A DNA stretch of 64,000 nt from Streptomyces spiroverticillatus (GTDB taxonomy: Bacteria > Actinomycetota > Actinomycetes > Streptomycetales > Streptomycetaceae), in assembly GCA_014650415.1 (NCBI GenBank), contig BMUX01000001.1:124001-188000 (forward strand). Direction: 5' to 3'. The notes beneath the pieces are model-generated. The model did not search any database. It was given only the letters and a program-made list of their open reading frames with translations, and had not been told where the DNA came from. Below are positions 26,954 through 35,758 of the stretch, piece after piece. The stretch's first letter is position 1; every line of letters starts with the position of its first letter. A program made the translations under genes and the position numbers.

Positions 26954-29900
26954 CTAATCGACCACGTGCTTGCCCTCCGGCTGGGCGCTGCACGAGGCGC
27001 GGAAGGCGCAGTGGGTGCACTGGCTGCCGGTGCTCGGGGCGAAACGTTCGTCCAGGACCCGGCCGGCCGCCGTGGCCAGCAGGTCGCCGACCCACTCCCC
27101 CTCCAGCGGCGCCTGCGCCTGGATCTTGGGCAGGGTCTCGCCGCCGTCCTTCTTGGCGGCGCCCTGCCGCAGCTGGACGAGTTCCGCGCCGCCCGCCTCG
27201 GGCCGGTTGCCGCCGAAGACGTCGTCGACGGCGCCCTCGCGGACGGCGAGCTGGTAGACGGCGAGCTGCGGGTGGTGGGCGACCTCGTCGCGGGTGGGCG
27301 CGGACTTGCCGGTCTTGAAGTCCACGACGTACGCACGGCCCTGCCCGTCGGTCTCCACGCGGTCCATGGAGCCCCGGATGCGGACCTCGTACTCGCCGCC
27401 CGCCTCCAGGGTGACGTCGAAATCGTGCTCGGTGGCCACCGCGGTGCGCCCGCCGCGGTCGGTGACGTGCCACGCCAGGAAGCGCTCCAGGGCGGCGCGC
27501 GCGTTCGCCTTCTCCTGCCGGGACTTCCAGGGCGCGTCGAAGGCGAGCGCGTCCCACACCGAGTCGAGGCGCTCCATGAGGACGTCGAGGTCGGCGGGTG
27601 TGCGCCCGGAGGCGACCTCGTCGGCGAGGACGTGGACGACGTTGCCGAAGCCCTGGGCGGCGGTGGCGGGGGCGTCGGCCTTGACCTCGCGGCCCAGGAA
27701 CCACTGGAGGGAACAGGTGTTGGCGAGCTGGTCCAGGGCACTGCCGGACAGGGCGACCGGCTGGTCGCGGTCGCGCAGCGGCACGGTGCTGTGCGTCGGC
27801 TCGTACAGGCCCCACCAGCGGTCCGGGTGGGCGGCGGGCACCATCGGCTGCCCGTCCTCGTCGCTGAGTGCGGCGAGCCGGGCCAGGCGGCGGGCGGCGG
27901 CGTCGCGCAGCGCCTCGGTGGCGTCCGGATCGACGGTGGTGGCGCGCAGTTCCGCCACCAGTGCGGAGACGGCGAGCGGGCGGCGGGGGCGGCCGGTGAC
28001 GTCCTTGGGTTCGACGCCGAGTTCGGTGAGGAAGCGGGAGGGCTGGTCGCCGTCGTCGGCGGGGGTCTTCACGGCGGTGACCACCAGGCGCTCGCGCGCG
28101 CGCGTGGCGGCGACGTAGAAGAGCCTGCGTTCCTCGGCGAGGAGGGCACCGGGGGTGAGCGGTTCGGCGAGTCCGTCGCGGCCGATGCGGTCGGCCTCCA
28201 GGAGGGAGCCCCTGCGGCGCAGGTCGGGCCAGAGCCCTTCCTGCACACCGGTGACGACGACGAGCCGCCACTCCAGGCCCTTGGAGCGGTGTGCGGTCAT
28301 CAGGCGTACGGCTTCGGGCCGTACGGTGCGCTTGCTGAGGGTGTCGGCGGCGATGTCCTGGGCGTCCAGCTCCTCCAGGAAGTTCAGGGCTCCCCGGCCG
28401 CCGGACCGCTCCTCCGCGCGGGCAGCGGTGTCGAAGAGGGCGCACACGGCGTCCAGGTCGCGGTCGGCGTTGCGCCCCGGAGCGCCGCCGCGCAGGGCGG
28501 CCCGCTCCAGGCGGGCCGGCCAGGGGGTGCCGTCCCACAGGGCCCACAGCGCCTCCTCGGCGGTGCCGCCGCCTTCGAGGAGTTCGCGGGCCTTGCGCAG
28601 GAGTGCGCCCAGGCGCTGGGCGCCGCGCGCGTAGTGCGGGTCGTGGGCGACGAGGCGCTCGGGCTCGGCGAGGGCGCGGGCGAGGAGGACGTCCGAGGGC
28701 GGCGGCACCTTGTTGCCCGCCTCCCGTTCCTCGTCGCGCAGGGCGCGCCCGAGGCGGCGCAGGTCGGCGGCGTCCATGCCGGCGAGGGGGGACGCGAGGA
28801 GTTCGGCGGCGGTCTCAGGGTCGAGCCAGGAGGGGATGGCGGTTTCCGGGGCGGCTGTCGGCGCGTCGTCCGTGAACGCCGTCACCGGCACCTGCGCCAC
28901 CGCCGCCTTCGCCACCGCCCGCAGTGCCGTCAGCAGTGGTGTCACCGCGGGCTCGTGGCGCAGCGGCAGGTCGTCGCCGTCGATCTCCAGCGGCACTCCG
29001 GCGGACGTCAGTGCGCGCCGTACCGACGGTATGGTCCGCCCGCCCGCGCGCACCAGCACCGCCATCTCGCTCCACGGCACGCCCTCCTCCAGGTGCGCCC
29101 GGCGCAGGATGTCCGCGACGTTGTCCAGCTCGGCGCCCGCCGTCGGGTACGTGTTGACCTCGACCCTGCCGCCCTCGCGCACGGGTGCGAGGTCCCGGTG
29201 CGCCTGCACGGCGGCGGCCGGAAGCCGGTTCAGGGGCATGCGGCGGGTCAGCAGCCGGGTGGCGGCCAGCAGGTCGGCCCCCGAGCGGCGGGAGGTGGTG
29301 AGGACTTCCACGCGGGCCGGGCGGCCGTCGTCACGGACGAAGGTGTGCGGGAAGTCGAGGATGCCGCCGACGTCGGCGCCGCGGAAGGCGTAGATCGACT
29401 GGTCGGGGTCGCCGAAGGCCACCAGGGTGCGCCCCTGTCCGGCGAGCGCGTGCAGCAGCCGGACCTGGGCGGGGTCGGTGTCCTGGTACTCGTCGACGAA
29501 CACGGCGTCGTAGGCGGAGGCGAGCCGTCCGGTGGTCGCCTCGCGTTCGGCGAGCAGCACCGCGCGGTGCACCAGTTCGGCGTAGTCCAGGACGCCCTGC
29601 ATGTCGAGGACGTCGAGGTACTCGGCGAGGAAGGTCGCGGCGGCCTTCCAGTCGGGGCGGCCGATGCGGACCGCGAAGTCCCGCAGCGCCTCGGGGCCCA
29701 GCCCCAGTTCGCGGCTGCGGGCGAGGACGGCGCGGACCTCGTCGGCGAAGCCGCGGGTGGTGAGGCAGGCGCGCAGTTCGTCGGGCCAGCGCACGTGCGC
29801 CAGGCCGGTCTTCTCCAGGTCGATCTCGCCCGCGAGCAGCTCGCGCACCGCCACGTCCTGCTCGGGGCCGGAGAGCAGCCGCAGGGGCTCACTGAACAGG

Positions 29901-30319
29901 TCGCTGTCCTGGTGGGCGCGGACCAGGGCGTAGCAGAACGAGTGGAAGGTGGTGGCCTGCGGCGCCTGCCGGGAGCCCAGGCGCAGCGCCATCCGGTCGC
30001 GCAGTTCGACGGCGGCCTTGCGGCTGAAGGTCAGGACCAGGACCCGCTCGGGTCGCACTCCGGCGGCGATCCGGGCGGCGACCGCCTCCACGAGGGTGGT
30101 CGTCTTGCCGGTGCCGGGGCCCGCCAGGACGAGCAGGGGGCCTTCGGGGTGGTCAACCACCGCGCGCTGTTGTGCGTCCAGCAGAGGAGGGTCCACGCGG
30201 CCCGGTGCCGTCCGGATCAGACGGTAGGCGCCCGGGGTCCGCTGCCGCGACCGCTGGTGGTGCCGGTTCGGCTGGTTCCGGGAGGTCCCCGGGGGGCCCG
30301 AGGAAGTGGAGGTGCTCAC
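26954..30319 (-). CDS. adnA: AdnA, helicase-nuclease subunit
   Basis: This 1121-residue protein has an SF1 helicase core (Walker A GPGTGKT at 67-73; AVFVDEYQDTDPAQVRLL; AFGDPDQSIYAFRGAD) and a C-terminal RecB-type nuclease with DFKTGKS near residue 1000. Four cysteines bracket the nuclease: NTC near 869, then QCTHC and SC near 1101-1110. This is the iron-sulfur arrangement of AddB and AdnA proteins. It pairs with AdnB to process broken DNA ends. The GTG at 30319 was chosen; its AGGA is rather distant (about 12 bases). The N-terminal 40 residues before the helicase are disordered and basic. Confidence 0.92.
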   Translation of the reverse strand: MSTSTSSGPPGTSRNQPNRHHQRSRQRTPGAYRLIRTAPGRVDPPLLDAQQRAVVDHPEGPLLVLAGPGTGKTTTLVEAVAARIAAGVRPERVLVLTFSRKAAVELRDRMALRLGSRQAPQATTFHSFCYALVRAHQDSDLFSEPLRLLSGPEQDVAVRELLAGEIDLEKTGLAHVRWPDELRACLTTRGFADEVRAVLARSRELGLGPEALRDFAVRIGRPDWKAAATFLAEYLDVLDMQGVLDYAELVHRAVLLAEREATTGRLASAYDAVFVDEYQDTDPAQVRLLHALAGQGRTLVAFGDPDQSIYAFRGADVGGILDFPHTFVRDDGRPARVEVLTTSRRSGADLLAATRLLTRRMPLNRLPAAAVQAHRDLAPVREGGRVEVNTYPTAGAELDNVADILRRAHLEEGVPWSEMAVLVRAGGRTIPSVRRALTSAGVPLEIDGDDLPLRHEPAVTPLLTALRAVAKAAVAQVPVTAFTDDAPTAAPETAIPSWLDPETAAELLASPLAGMDAADLRRLGRALRDEEREAGNKVPPPSDVLLARALAEPERLVAHDPHYARGAQRLGALLRKARELLEGGGTAEEALWALWDGTPWPARLERAALRGGAPGRNADRDLDAVCALFDTAARAEERSGGRGALNFLEELDAQDIAADTLSKRTVRPEAVRLMTAHRSKGLEWRLVVVTGVQEGLWPDLRRRGSLLEADRIGRDGLAEPLTPGALLAEERRLFYVAATRARERLVVTAVKTPADDGDQPSRFLTELGVEPKDVTGRPRRPLAVSALVAELRATTVDPDATEALRDAAARRLARLAALSDEDGQPMVPAAHPDRWWGLYEPTHSTVPLRDRDQPVALSGSALDQLANTCSLQWFLGREVKADAPATAAQGFGNVVHVLADEVASGRTPADLDVLMERLDSVWDALAFDAPWKSRQEKANARAALERFLAWHVTDRGGRTAVATEHDFDVTLEAGGEYEVRIRGSMDRVETDGQGRAYVVDFKTGKSAPTRDEVAHHPQLAVYQLAVREGAVDDVFGGNRPEAGGAELVQLRQGAAKKDGGETLPKIQAQAPLEGEWVGDLLATAAGRVLDERFAPSTGSQCTHCAFRASCSAQPEGKHVVD

Positions 30320-30597
30320 GTGGATCGCCGGTCCTGGTGGGTGGTGTGCCGGCCGTCTCGCGGCCGTAGGGGGTGACTGTGCCGTACGGGGCCGGCGTGC
30401 CGTGCGCGTCCGACGCACCGGGTGCTGTCGACGCTACGCCAGTGAACGCACTGGACGCAGTGCCTCCGGCGCCCGCGGCCACGCACCGGGGTGCGCGGGC
30501 GCGTACTCCGTACGGTCTTCGGACCGCCCGTGACCGCTCCGGATGGCGGAAGCTGAGTGCTGTGAGCCCTGCCGTCCGCCGCGCACCGGGCCCGGTC

Positions 30598-30978
30598 TCA
30601 GGGGTTGTCGCCCCCGGGGCCTCCCACGGTGTCCGTCCCGCCGTCCCACCGGGCCCGCCTCATGTCGAGGCGCGGCAGGTGGCCCTCGGCGCTGCGCGGG
30701 GCGGTGCGCAGCGGGGTGCCCTCGGCCCGGTAGTGCTCCAGGGCGCGCAGTTCGTGTCCGGGCAGCAGGCGGCCGTCGGAGCGCACCACGCGCCACCAGG
30801 GCACCGCGCCGCCGTACAGGGCCATCACCCGGCCGACCTGGCGCGGGCCGCCCTCGCCCAGCCACTCGGCCACGTCCCCGTACGTCATGACCCGTCCGGG
30901 AGGGACCTCCTCGGCGACCGCCAGGACCCGTTCTGCGTACTCGGGGAGTTCCTCGCCCAGGGGCAGCTCGTCGCTCAT
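30598..30978 (-). CDS. Alkyltransferase-like protein (ATL, MGMT family)
   Basis: This 126-residue protein has the DNA-binding domain of O6-alkylguanine alkyltransferases (PPGRVMTYGDVAEWLG, PRQVGRVMALYGG). The reactive Cys of the PCHRV motif is replaced: the sequence here is PWWRVVRSDGRLLPG. This is the hallmark of ATL proteins, which bind alkylated guanine and flag it for nucleotide excision repair instead of reversing it. The ATG at 30978 has AGGAT about eight bases upstream. It precedes adnA after a 278-base gap in which I see no gene, and it is divergent from the flippase-like gene. Confidence 0.9.
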   Translation of the reverse strand: MSDELPLGEELPEYAERVLAVAEEVPPGRVMTYGDVAEWLGEGGPRQVGRVMALYGGAVPWWRVVRSDGRLLPGHELRALEHYRAEGTPLRTAPRSAEGHLPRLDMRRARWDGGTDTVGGPGGDNP

Positions 30979-31178
30979 CCGGCCCATCCTGCACCACAGC
31001 ACCGACAATCGGCCGCCGTCCGTACGCAGTGCCAAACACGGTGGGCCTGTGACCACGCGCGCGCGTACCGTGCACGAGACGAACGGGGGCTCGACACCCT
31101 GACGCCCCCCGTCATCATCCGGTCATGCCACCATCATCCGGACGGTGACCGGTGAGACGAGAGCAAGAAGAGACGACG

Positions 31179-33938
31179 ATGAAGGAGCAGGACGTGCAGC
31201 CTCGACCGGCGGCGGGCGCTCCTGACGCCGTCCCGCGCCCAGAGACGGACGCCCCGGACGGCGGCGGCGGGCAGAGCGCCGACGGGCCGCCACGGCTGGA
31301 GAAGGCCGTGGAGAGGTCCTCCGGAGGGGCGACGCTCGTACGGACCGACAAGGGCCCCCCGGAGCGGGTGTCCGGCGACGAACCGCTGCTGGCGGCGCGT
31401 GTGCACCGGCCCGCCGACCTGGTGCGGCTGCTGTCGGGCCTGTTCGGCATCGTCTGTGTCATCGGGCTGGCGGCGTTCGCGCACGGCACGGCGTCGGGCC
31501 TGGAGCAGGACATCATCGACGGCACGGCGCAGACCCCCGTGGTCTTCGTACGGCTGGCGGGCCTGATCTCCAGCATCGCCGTGCTGATCCTCCCCGTGGG
31601 TTTCGCGATCGAGCGGCTGATCAAGCGGGACGGCCTGCGCATCGCCGACGGCGTGCTGGCCGCCGTGCTGGCGCACGGTGTCGCCCTCGCCACCGATCTG
31701 TGGGTCTCCGGTTCCGCCCCGAAGCCCATCCGTGAGGCACTGACCCGGCCCGCGATCGACGGCACGGGTCTCACCGACCCGGTGCACGGCTACCTCGCAC
31801 CGGTGATCGCCTACATGACGGCCGTGGGGATGGCGCGCAGGCCGCGCTGGCGGGTGGCGCTGTGGGCGGTGCTGCTGCTCAACGCGTTCGCCGTGCTGGT
31901 GGGCGGGCAGACGACGCCGCTGTCGATCGTCGTGACGGTGCTCATCGGCTGGACCGTGGCGTACGCCACCCTCTACGCCGTGGGCTCCCCCAATGTGCGC
32001 CCCACCGGGCAGACCCTCCTGGCCGGGCTGCGGCACGTGGGCTTCCGCCCGGTGTCGGCGATGCGCGCCGAGGACGACCCGGACATGGGCGACCAGGGCG
32101 ACCGGGGACGGCGCTACATCGTCACCCTGGAGGACGGACCACCCCTCGACATCACCGTCGTCGACCGAGAACAGCAGGCGCACGGTTTCTTCTACCGGGT
32201 GTGGCGCCGGGTCACCCTGCGCGGCATCACCCAGCGCCGCTCCATCCAGTCCCTGCGACAGGCGCTGGAGCAAGAAGCACTGTTGGCGTACGCGGCCATC
32301 GCGGCCGGTGCGAACGCCCCGAAACTGATCGCCACCTCGGAGCTCGGCCCGGACGCCGTGATGCTCGTGTACGAGCACCTGGGCGGCCGGACCCTGGACT
32401 CGCTGCCCGACGAGGAGATCACCGACGAGTTGCTGCGGGACGCCTGGCGGCAGGTGGAGGCTCTCCAGTCGCGGCGCATCGCGCACCGCAGGCTGACGGG
32501 CGACGCGATCCTGGTGGATCGTTCCGGCACGGTGATCCTCACCGATCTGCGCGGCGGCGAGATCGCCGCGGGCGACGTGGTGCTGCGGATGGACGTGGCA
32601 CAGCTCCTGACGACGCTGGGGCTGCGCGCGGGCGCCGAGCGGGCCGTGGCGGCCGCCCTGGACGTCCTGGGCCCCGACACGGTCGCCGACAGCCTTCCGC
32701 TGCTCCAGCCGATCGCGCTGAGCCGTTCCACCCGCGCGACACTGCGCAAGCTCGGGCGTGAGCGCGCGCAGCGGCAGCGCGAAGCGGTGCTGGCCGCGTC
32801 GGAGGCGGCGAAGGAGGCCAGGGCCCGGGAGAAGGGCGAGGAGGACGTCCCCGGCCGCAAGGCCGTGCGTGCGGAGAAGAAGGCCGAGAAGGAGGCCATC
32901 GACGTTGCGATCGAGGACGCCCGGGAGGAGGACCTGCTGACGCAGATCCGTCACCAGGTGCTGCTGATCCGCCCGCAGGCGCCGGTCGAGGCGGCCCGCC
33001 TGGAGCGCATCAAGCCGCGCACGCTGGTCAGCGTGCTGGCCGGCGCGTTCGCCGCGTACTTCCTGATCTCGTCCCTGCTCGAAAACCCGGTGACCGACGC
33101 CTTCGCCCAGATGAACTGGGCTTGGGTGGCGGTGGCGGCGCTCTTCTCCGCGCTGAGCTATGTGGCGGCGGCGATGAGCCTGCTGGGCTTCGTCCCGGAG
33201 AAGGTCTCGTTCTGGCAGACCGTCAAGGCGCAGGTGGCCGGGTCGTTCGTGAAGCTGGTGGCACCGGCGGCGATCGGCGGTGTGGCGCTCAACACCCGCT
33301 TCCTGCAACGGTCGGGCGTACGGCCCGGACTCGCCGTGGCGAGCGTGGGTGCCGCGCAGCTCTTCGGCCTGGGCAGCCACATCGGCCTGTTGATGATCTT
33401 CGGTTACGTGACCGGGACCGAGCAGAGCTCCTGGGAGACCCCGTCCCGGACGGTGATCGCAGGCCTGCTGACGGCAGCGGTGCTGGCGATGATCGTGACG
33501 GCGGTGCCCTTCCTGCGGAAGTTCGTCGTCACGCGGGTGCGGTCGCTGTTCGCGGGTGTGGTGCCGCGCATGCTGGATGTGCTCCAGCGCCCGAAGAAGC
33601 TCGCCACGGGCATCGGCGGCATGGTGATGCTGACGGTGGTGTTCGTGATGTGCCTGGACGCGTCGATCCGTGCGTTCGGGCAGGGCGACACCGAGCATCT
33701 CAGTTACGCGGCCGTCGCCGTGGTGTTCCTGACGGCCAACGCGGCGGGTTCGGCGGTGCCGACCCCCGGTGGAGTCGGCGCGGTCGAACTCGCACTGATC
33801 GGCTCGCTGACCTTCGTGGGGGTGCCGAAGGAAGTGGCGACGCCGGCAGTGATGCTGTTCCGCCTGCTGACGTTCTGGCTGCCCGTGCTCCCCGGCTGGC
33901 TCTGCTTCAACAGCCTCACCCGCAAGGGCGCGCTGTAA
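31179..33938 (+). CDS. Pseudokinase - flippase-like (LPG synthase TM) fusion protein
   Basis: This 919-residue membrane protein has an N-terminal set of about five or six helices (80-270), a kinase-like domain (about 310-510), a highly charged helical stretch (525-585), and a C-terminal set of about eight helices of the lysylphosphatidylglycerol-synthase/YbhN flippase-like family (605-919, containing PTPGGVGAVELALIG). The kinase domain looks inactive: the HRD loop reads HRR at 436-438 and the DFG position reads DLR at 456-458. A lipid transport role with regulatory pseudokinase is inferred. The ATG at 31179 follows AAGAAGAG; a GTG nine codons upstream is an alternative. Confidence 0.82.
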   Translation: MKEQDVQPRPAAGAPDAVPRPETDAPDGGGGQSADGPPRLEKAVERSSGGATLVRTDKGPPERVSGDEPLLAARVHRPADLVRLLSGLFGIVCVIGLAAFAHGTASGLEQDIIDGTAQTPVVFVRLAGLISSIAVLILPVGFAIERLIKRDGLRIADGVLAAVLAHGVALATDLWVSGSAPKPIREALTRPAIDGTGLTDPVHGYLAPVIAYMTAVGMARRPRWRVALWAVLLLNAFAVLVGGQTTPLSIVVTVLIGWTVAYATLYAVGSPNVRPTGQTLLAGLRHVGFRPVSAMRAEDDPDMGDQGDRGRRYIVTLEDGPPLDITVVDREQQAHGFFYRVWRRVTLRGITQRRSIQSLRQALEQEALLAYAAIAAGANAPKLIATSELGPDAVMLVYEHLGGRTLDSLPDEEITDELLRDAWRQVEALQSRRIAHRRLTGDAILVDRSGTVILTDLRGGEIAAGDVVLRMDVAQLLTTLGLRAGAERAVAAALDVLGPDTVADSLPLLQPIALSRSTRATLRKLGRERAQRQREAVLAASEAAKEARAREKGEEDVPGRKAVRAEKKAEKEAIDVAIEDAREEDLLTQIRHQVLLIRPQAPVEAARLERIKPRTLVSVLAGAFAAYFLISSLLENPVTDAFAQMNWAWVAVAALFSALSYVAAAMSLLGFVPEKVSFWQTVKAQVAGSFVKLVAPAAIGGVALNTRFLQRSGVRPGLAVASVGAAQLFGLGSHIGLLMIFGYVTGTEQSSWETPSRTVIAGLLTAAVLAMIVTAVPFLRKFVVTRVRSLFAGVVPRMLDVLQRPKKLATGIGGMVMLTVVFVMCLDASIRAFGQGDTEHLSYAAVAVVFLTANAAGSAVPTPGGVGAVELALIGSLTFVGVPKEVATPAVMLFRLLTFWLPVLPGWLCFNSLTRKGAL

Positions 33939-33944
33939 CAGCCT

Positions 33945-33980
33945 GTGCCCCTGTCACCTCGAAGACGGCGACAGGGGCAC
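33945..33980 (+). terminator. Terminator after the pseudokinase-flippase gene
   Basis: An 11-bp perfect stem (33945-33955 with 33970-33980) with a 14-base loop begins six bases past the stop codon. Confidence 0.7.
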
Positions 33981-34034
33981 CCGCTTGGACCCCGGCGCGC
34001 GCGGTCCGGGTCGCCCCGGCGCACGATAGAGGGC

Positions 34035-35591
34035 ATGCCTACCCCTTCCGCTCTGCGCGCTCCGGCACTGGCCGCCTCCGTCGTCGTACTGCTGTCCCTG
34101 TCCGGCTGTTCCGACGGCGGCAAGAAGGACTCCGACACGAAGCAGGACCTCGCCACGCAGGAGCTGAAGTGGGAGGACTGCCCTGCCCCCACCGCCGCCC
34201 AGGGCGAGGGCACGAAGCCGTCGCCGCTGCCGGGCGGCACGGAGTGGAAGTGCGCCACCATGCAGGCGCCGCGCGACTACGCCAAGCCGGACGGCGAGCG
34301 CATCGACCTGGCCCTGATCCGCGCGGAGGCTTCCGAGAAGGACAAGCGCATCGGCTCGCTGATCTTCAACTTCGGCGGCCCCGGCGGCTCCGGCGTGACC
34401 ACCCTGCCGAGCGCCGCCAAGGACTACGAGAAGCTGCGCACCCGGTACGACCTGGTGAGCTTCGACCCGCGCGGGGTGGGCCGCAGCGCCCCCGTGAAGT
34501 GCCAGGACGACAAGGCGCTCGACGCGTACTACGCCGAGGACGCCACCCCCGACGACGCCGCCGAGGAGAAGACGTACGCCGACGGCATCAAGGAGTACGC
34601 GGCGGCCTGCGAGAAGAACTCCGGCAAGGAACTGCCGTACGTGGGCACCACCAACGCGGCCAAGGACCTCGACCTGATGCGTCAGGTGCTGGGCGACGAG
34701 AAGCTGCACTACTTCGGCATCTCGTACGGCACCGAACTGGGCGGCGTGTACGCGCACCTGTACCCGAAGCGGGTCGGCCGGGCCGTGTTCGACGCGGTGG
34801 TGGACCCCACCCAGAAGACCGAGCAGAGTTCGCTGGGCCAGGCCAAGGGCTTTCAGCTCGCGCTGAACAACTTCGCCAAGGACTGTGTGGCGCGCGGCGA
34901 CGACTGCAAGCTCCAGGGCAGCACCCCGAAGGAGATCGAGGACGGCATCGTGGCCCTCCTGGAGCGGCTCGACAAGAAGCCGATCCCGGGTGCGGGCGGC
35001 CGGCAGCTGACGCAGAGCCAGGCCACCAACGGCATCGTCCAGACGCTGTACTCGAAGGAGTTCTGGCCCTACCTGGAGCAGGGCCTGGACGAGGCGGACG
35101 GCGGCAACGGCGCGCTGCTGCTGGTCCTCGCCGACGCCATGAACGGCCGCAACCAGGACGGCACCTACAGCAACATCGGCGCGGCCAACGCCGCCATCAA
35201 CTGCGTGGACTCCAAGGAGCGTTACGACCTGGCCTACGCCAAGTCGAAGGTCGCCGCGTTCAAGGCCGCCTCCCCCGTCTTCGGCGACTTCCTCGCCTGG
35301 GGTCTGGCGGGCTGCTCGTCGTGGCCGGTGCCGGGCCAGTGGGAGACGCCGGACGTGAGCGCCCCGGGCGCGGCCCCGATCGTCGTGATCGGCAACACCG
35401 GCGACCCGGCGACTCCTTACGAGGGCGCGCAGAAGATGGCCGAGCAGCTGGGCAAGGGCGTCGGCGTCGAGCTGACGTACAAGGGCGAGGGCCACGGCGC
35501 GTACAACAGCGGCAGCACGTGCGTGAAGTCGACCGTGGACGACTACCTGCTGGACGGAAAGGTTCCGGCGGCCGGGAAGGTCTGCGAGTAG
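34035..35591 (+). CDS. Secreted lipoprotein alpha/beta-hydrolase, tripeptidyl aminopeptidase type
   Basis: This 518-residue protein has a lipoprotein signal peptide with lipobox LSGC (Cys25). The mature part is an alpha/beta hydrolase of the S33 / tripeptidyl-aminopeptidase (SlpD/SlpE-like) group: oxyanion region NFGGPGGSG, nucleophile Ser230 in GISYGTELGG, acid in GNTGDPATP and His in KGEGHGAYN. It probably trims short peptides outside the cell. The ATG at 34035 follows GAGGG with an unusually short spacer. The next gene is a paralogue in tandem, so a local duplication is likely. The downstream gap is 167 bases. Confidence 0.9.
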   Translation: MPTPSALRAPALAASVVVLLSLSGCSDGGKKDSDTKQDLATQELKWEDCPAPTAAQGEGTKPSPLPGGTEWKCATMQAPRDYAKPDGERIDLALIRAEASEKDKRIGSLIFNFGGPGGSGVTTLPSAAKDYEKLRTRYDLVSFDPRGVGRSAPVKCQDDKALDAYYAEDATPDDAAEEKTYADGIKEYAAACEKNSGKELPYVGTTNAAKDLDLMRQVLGDEKLHYFGISYGTELGGVYAHLYPKRVGRAVFDAVVDPTQKTEQSSLGQAKGFQLALNNFAKDCVARGDDCKLQGSTPKEIEDGIVALLERLDKKPIPGAGGRQLTQSQATNGIVQTLYSKEFWPYLEQGLDEADGGNGALLLVLADAMNGRNQDGTYSNIGAANAAINCVDSKERYDLAYAKSKVAAFKAASPVFGDFLAWGLAGCSSWPVPGQWETPDVSAPGAAPIVVIGNTGDPATPYEGAQKMAEQLGKGVGVELTYKGEGHGAYNSGSTCVKSTVDDYLLDGKVPAAGKVCE

Positions 35592-35758
35592 GGACGGGAA
35601 GAGGACCGCACCGAGGGCCGGCCGGACCGGTAACGGCCAGTCACCGCAAGGGTTTTCGGTGACTTTCAGTGGTCGACCCTAGGATGTTGGCACCTGCTTT
35701 CGACATCGGGGCAGGTGTCGGAACGAGCGCGTCACGGCGCGCGGCGGGGGGATCGGTC

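Noticed and set aside
30320..30597. Gene in the gap between adnA and the ATL gene
   Set aside because: Frames there have no start signal and a composition of the antisense type; I see no gene in the gap.
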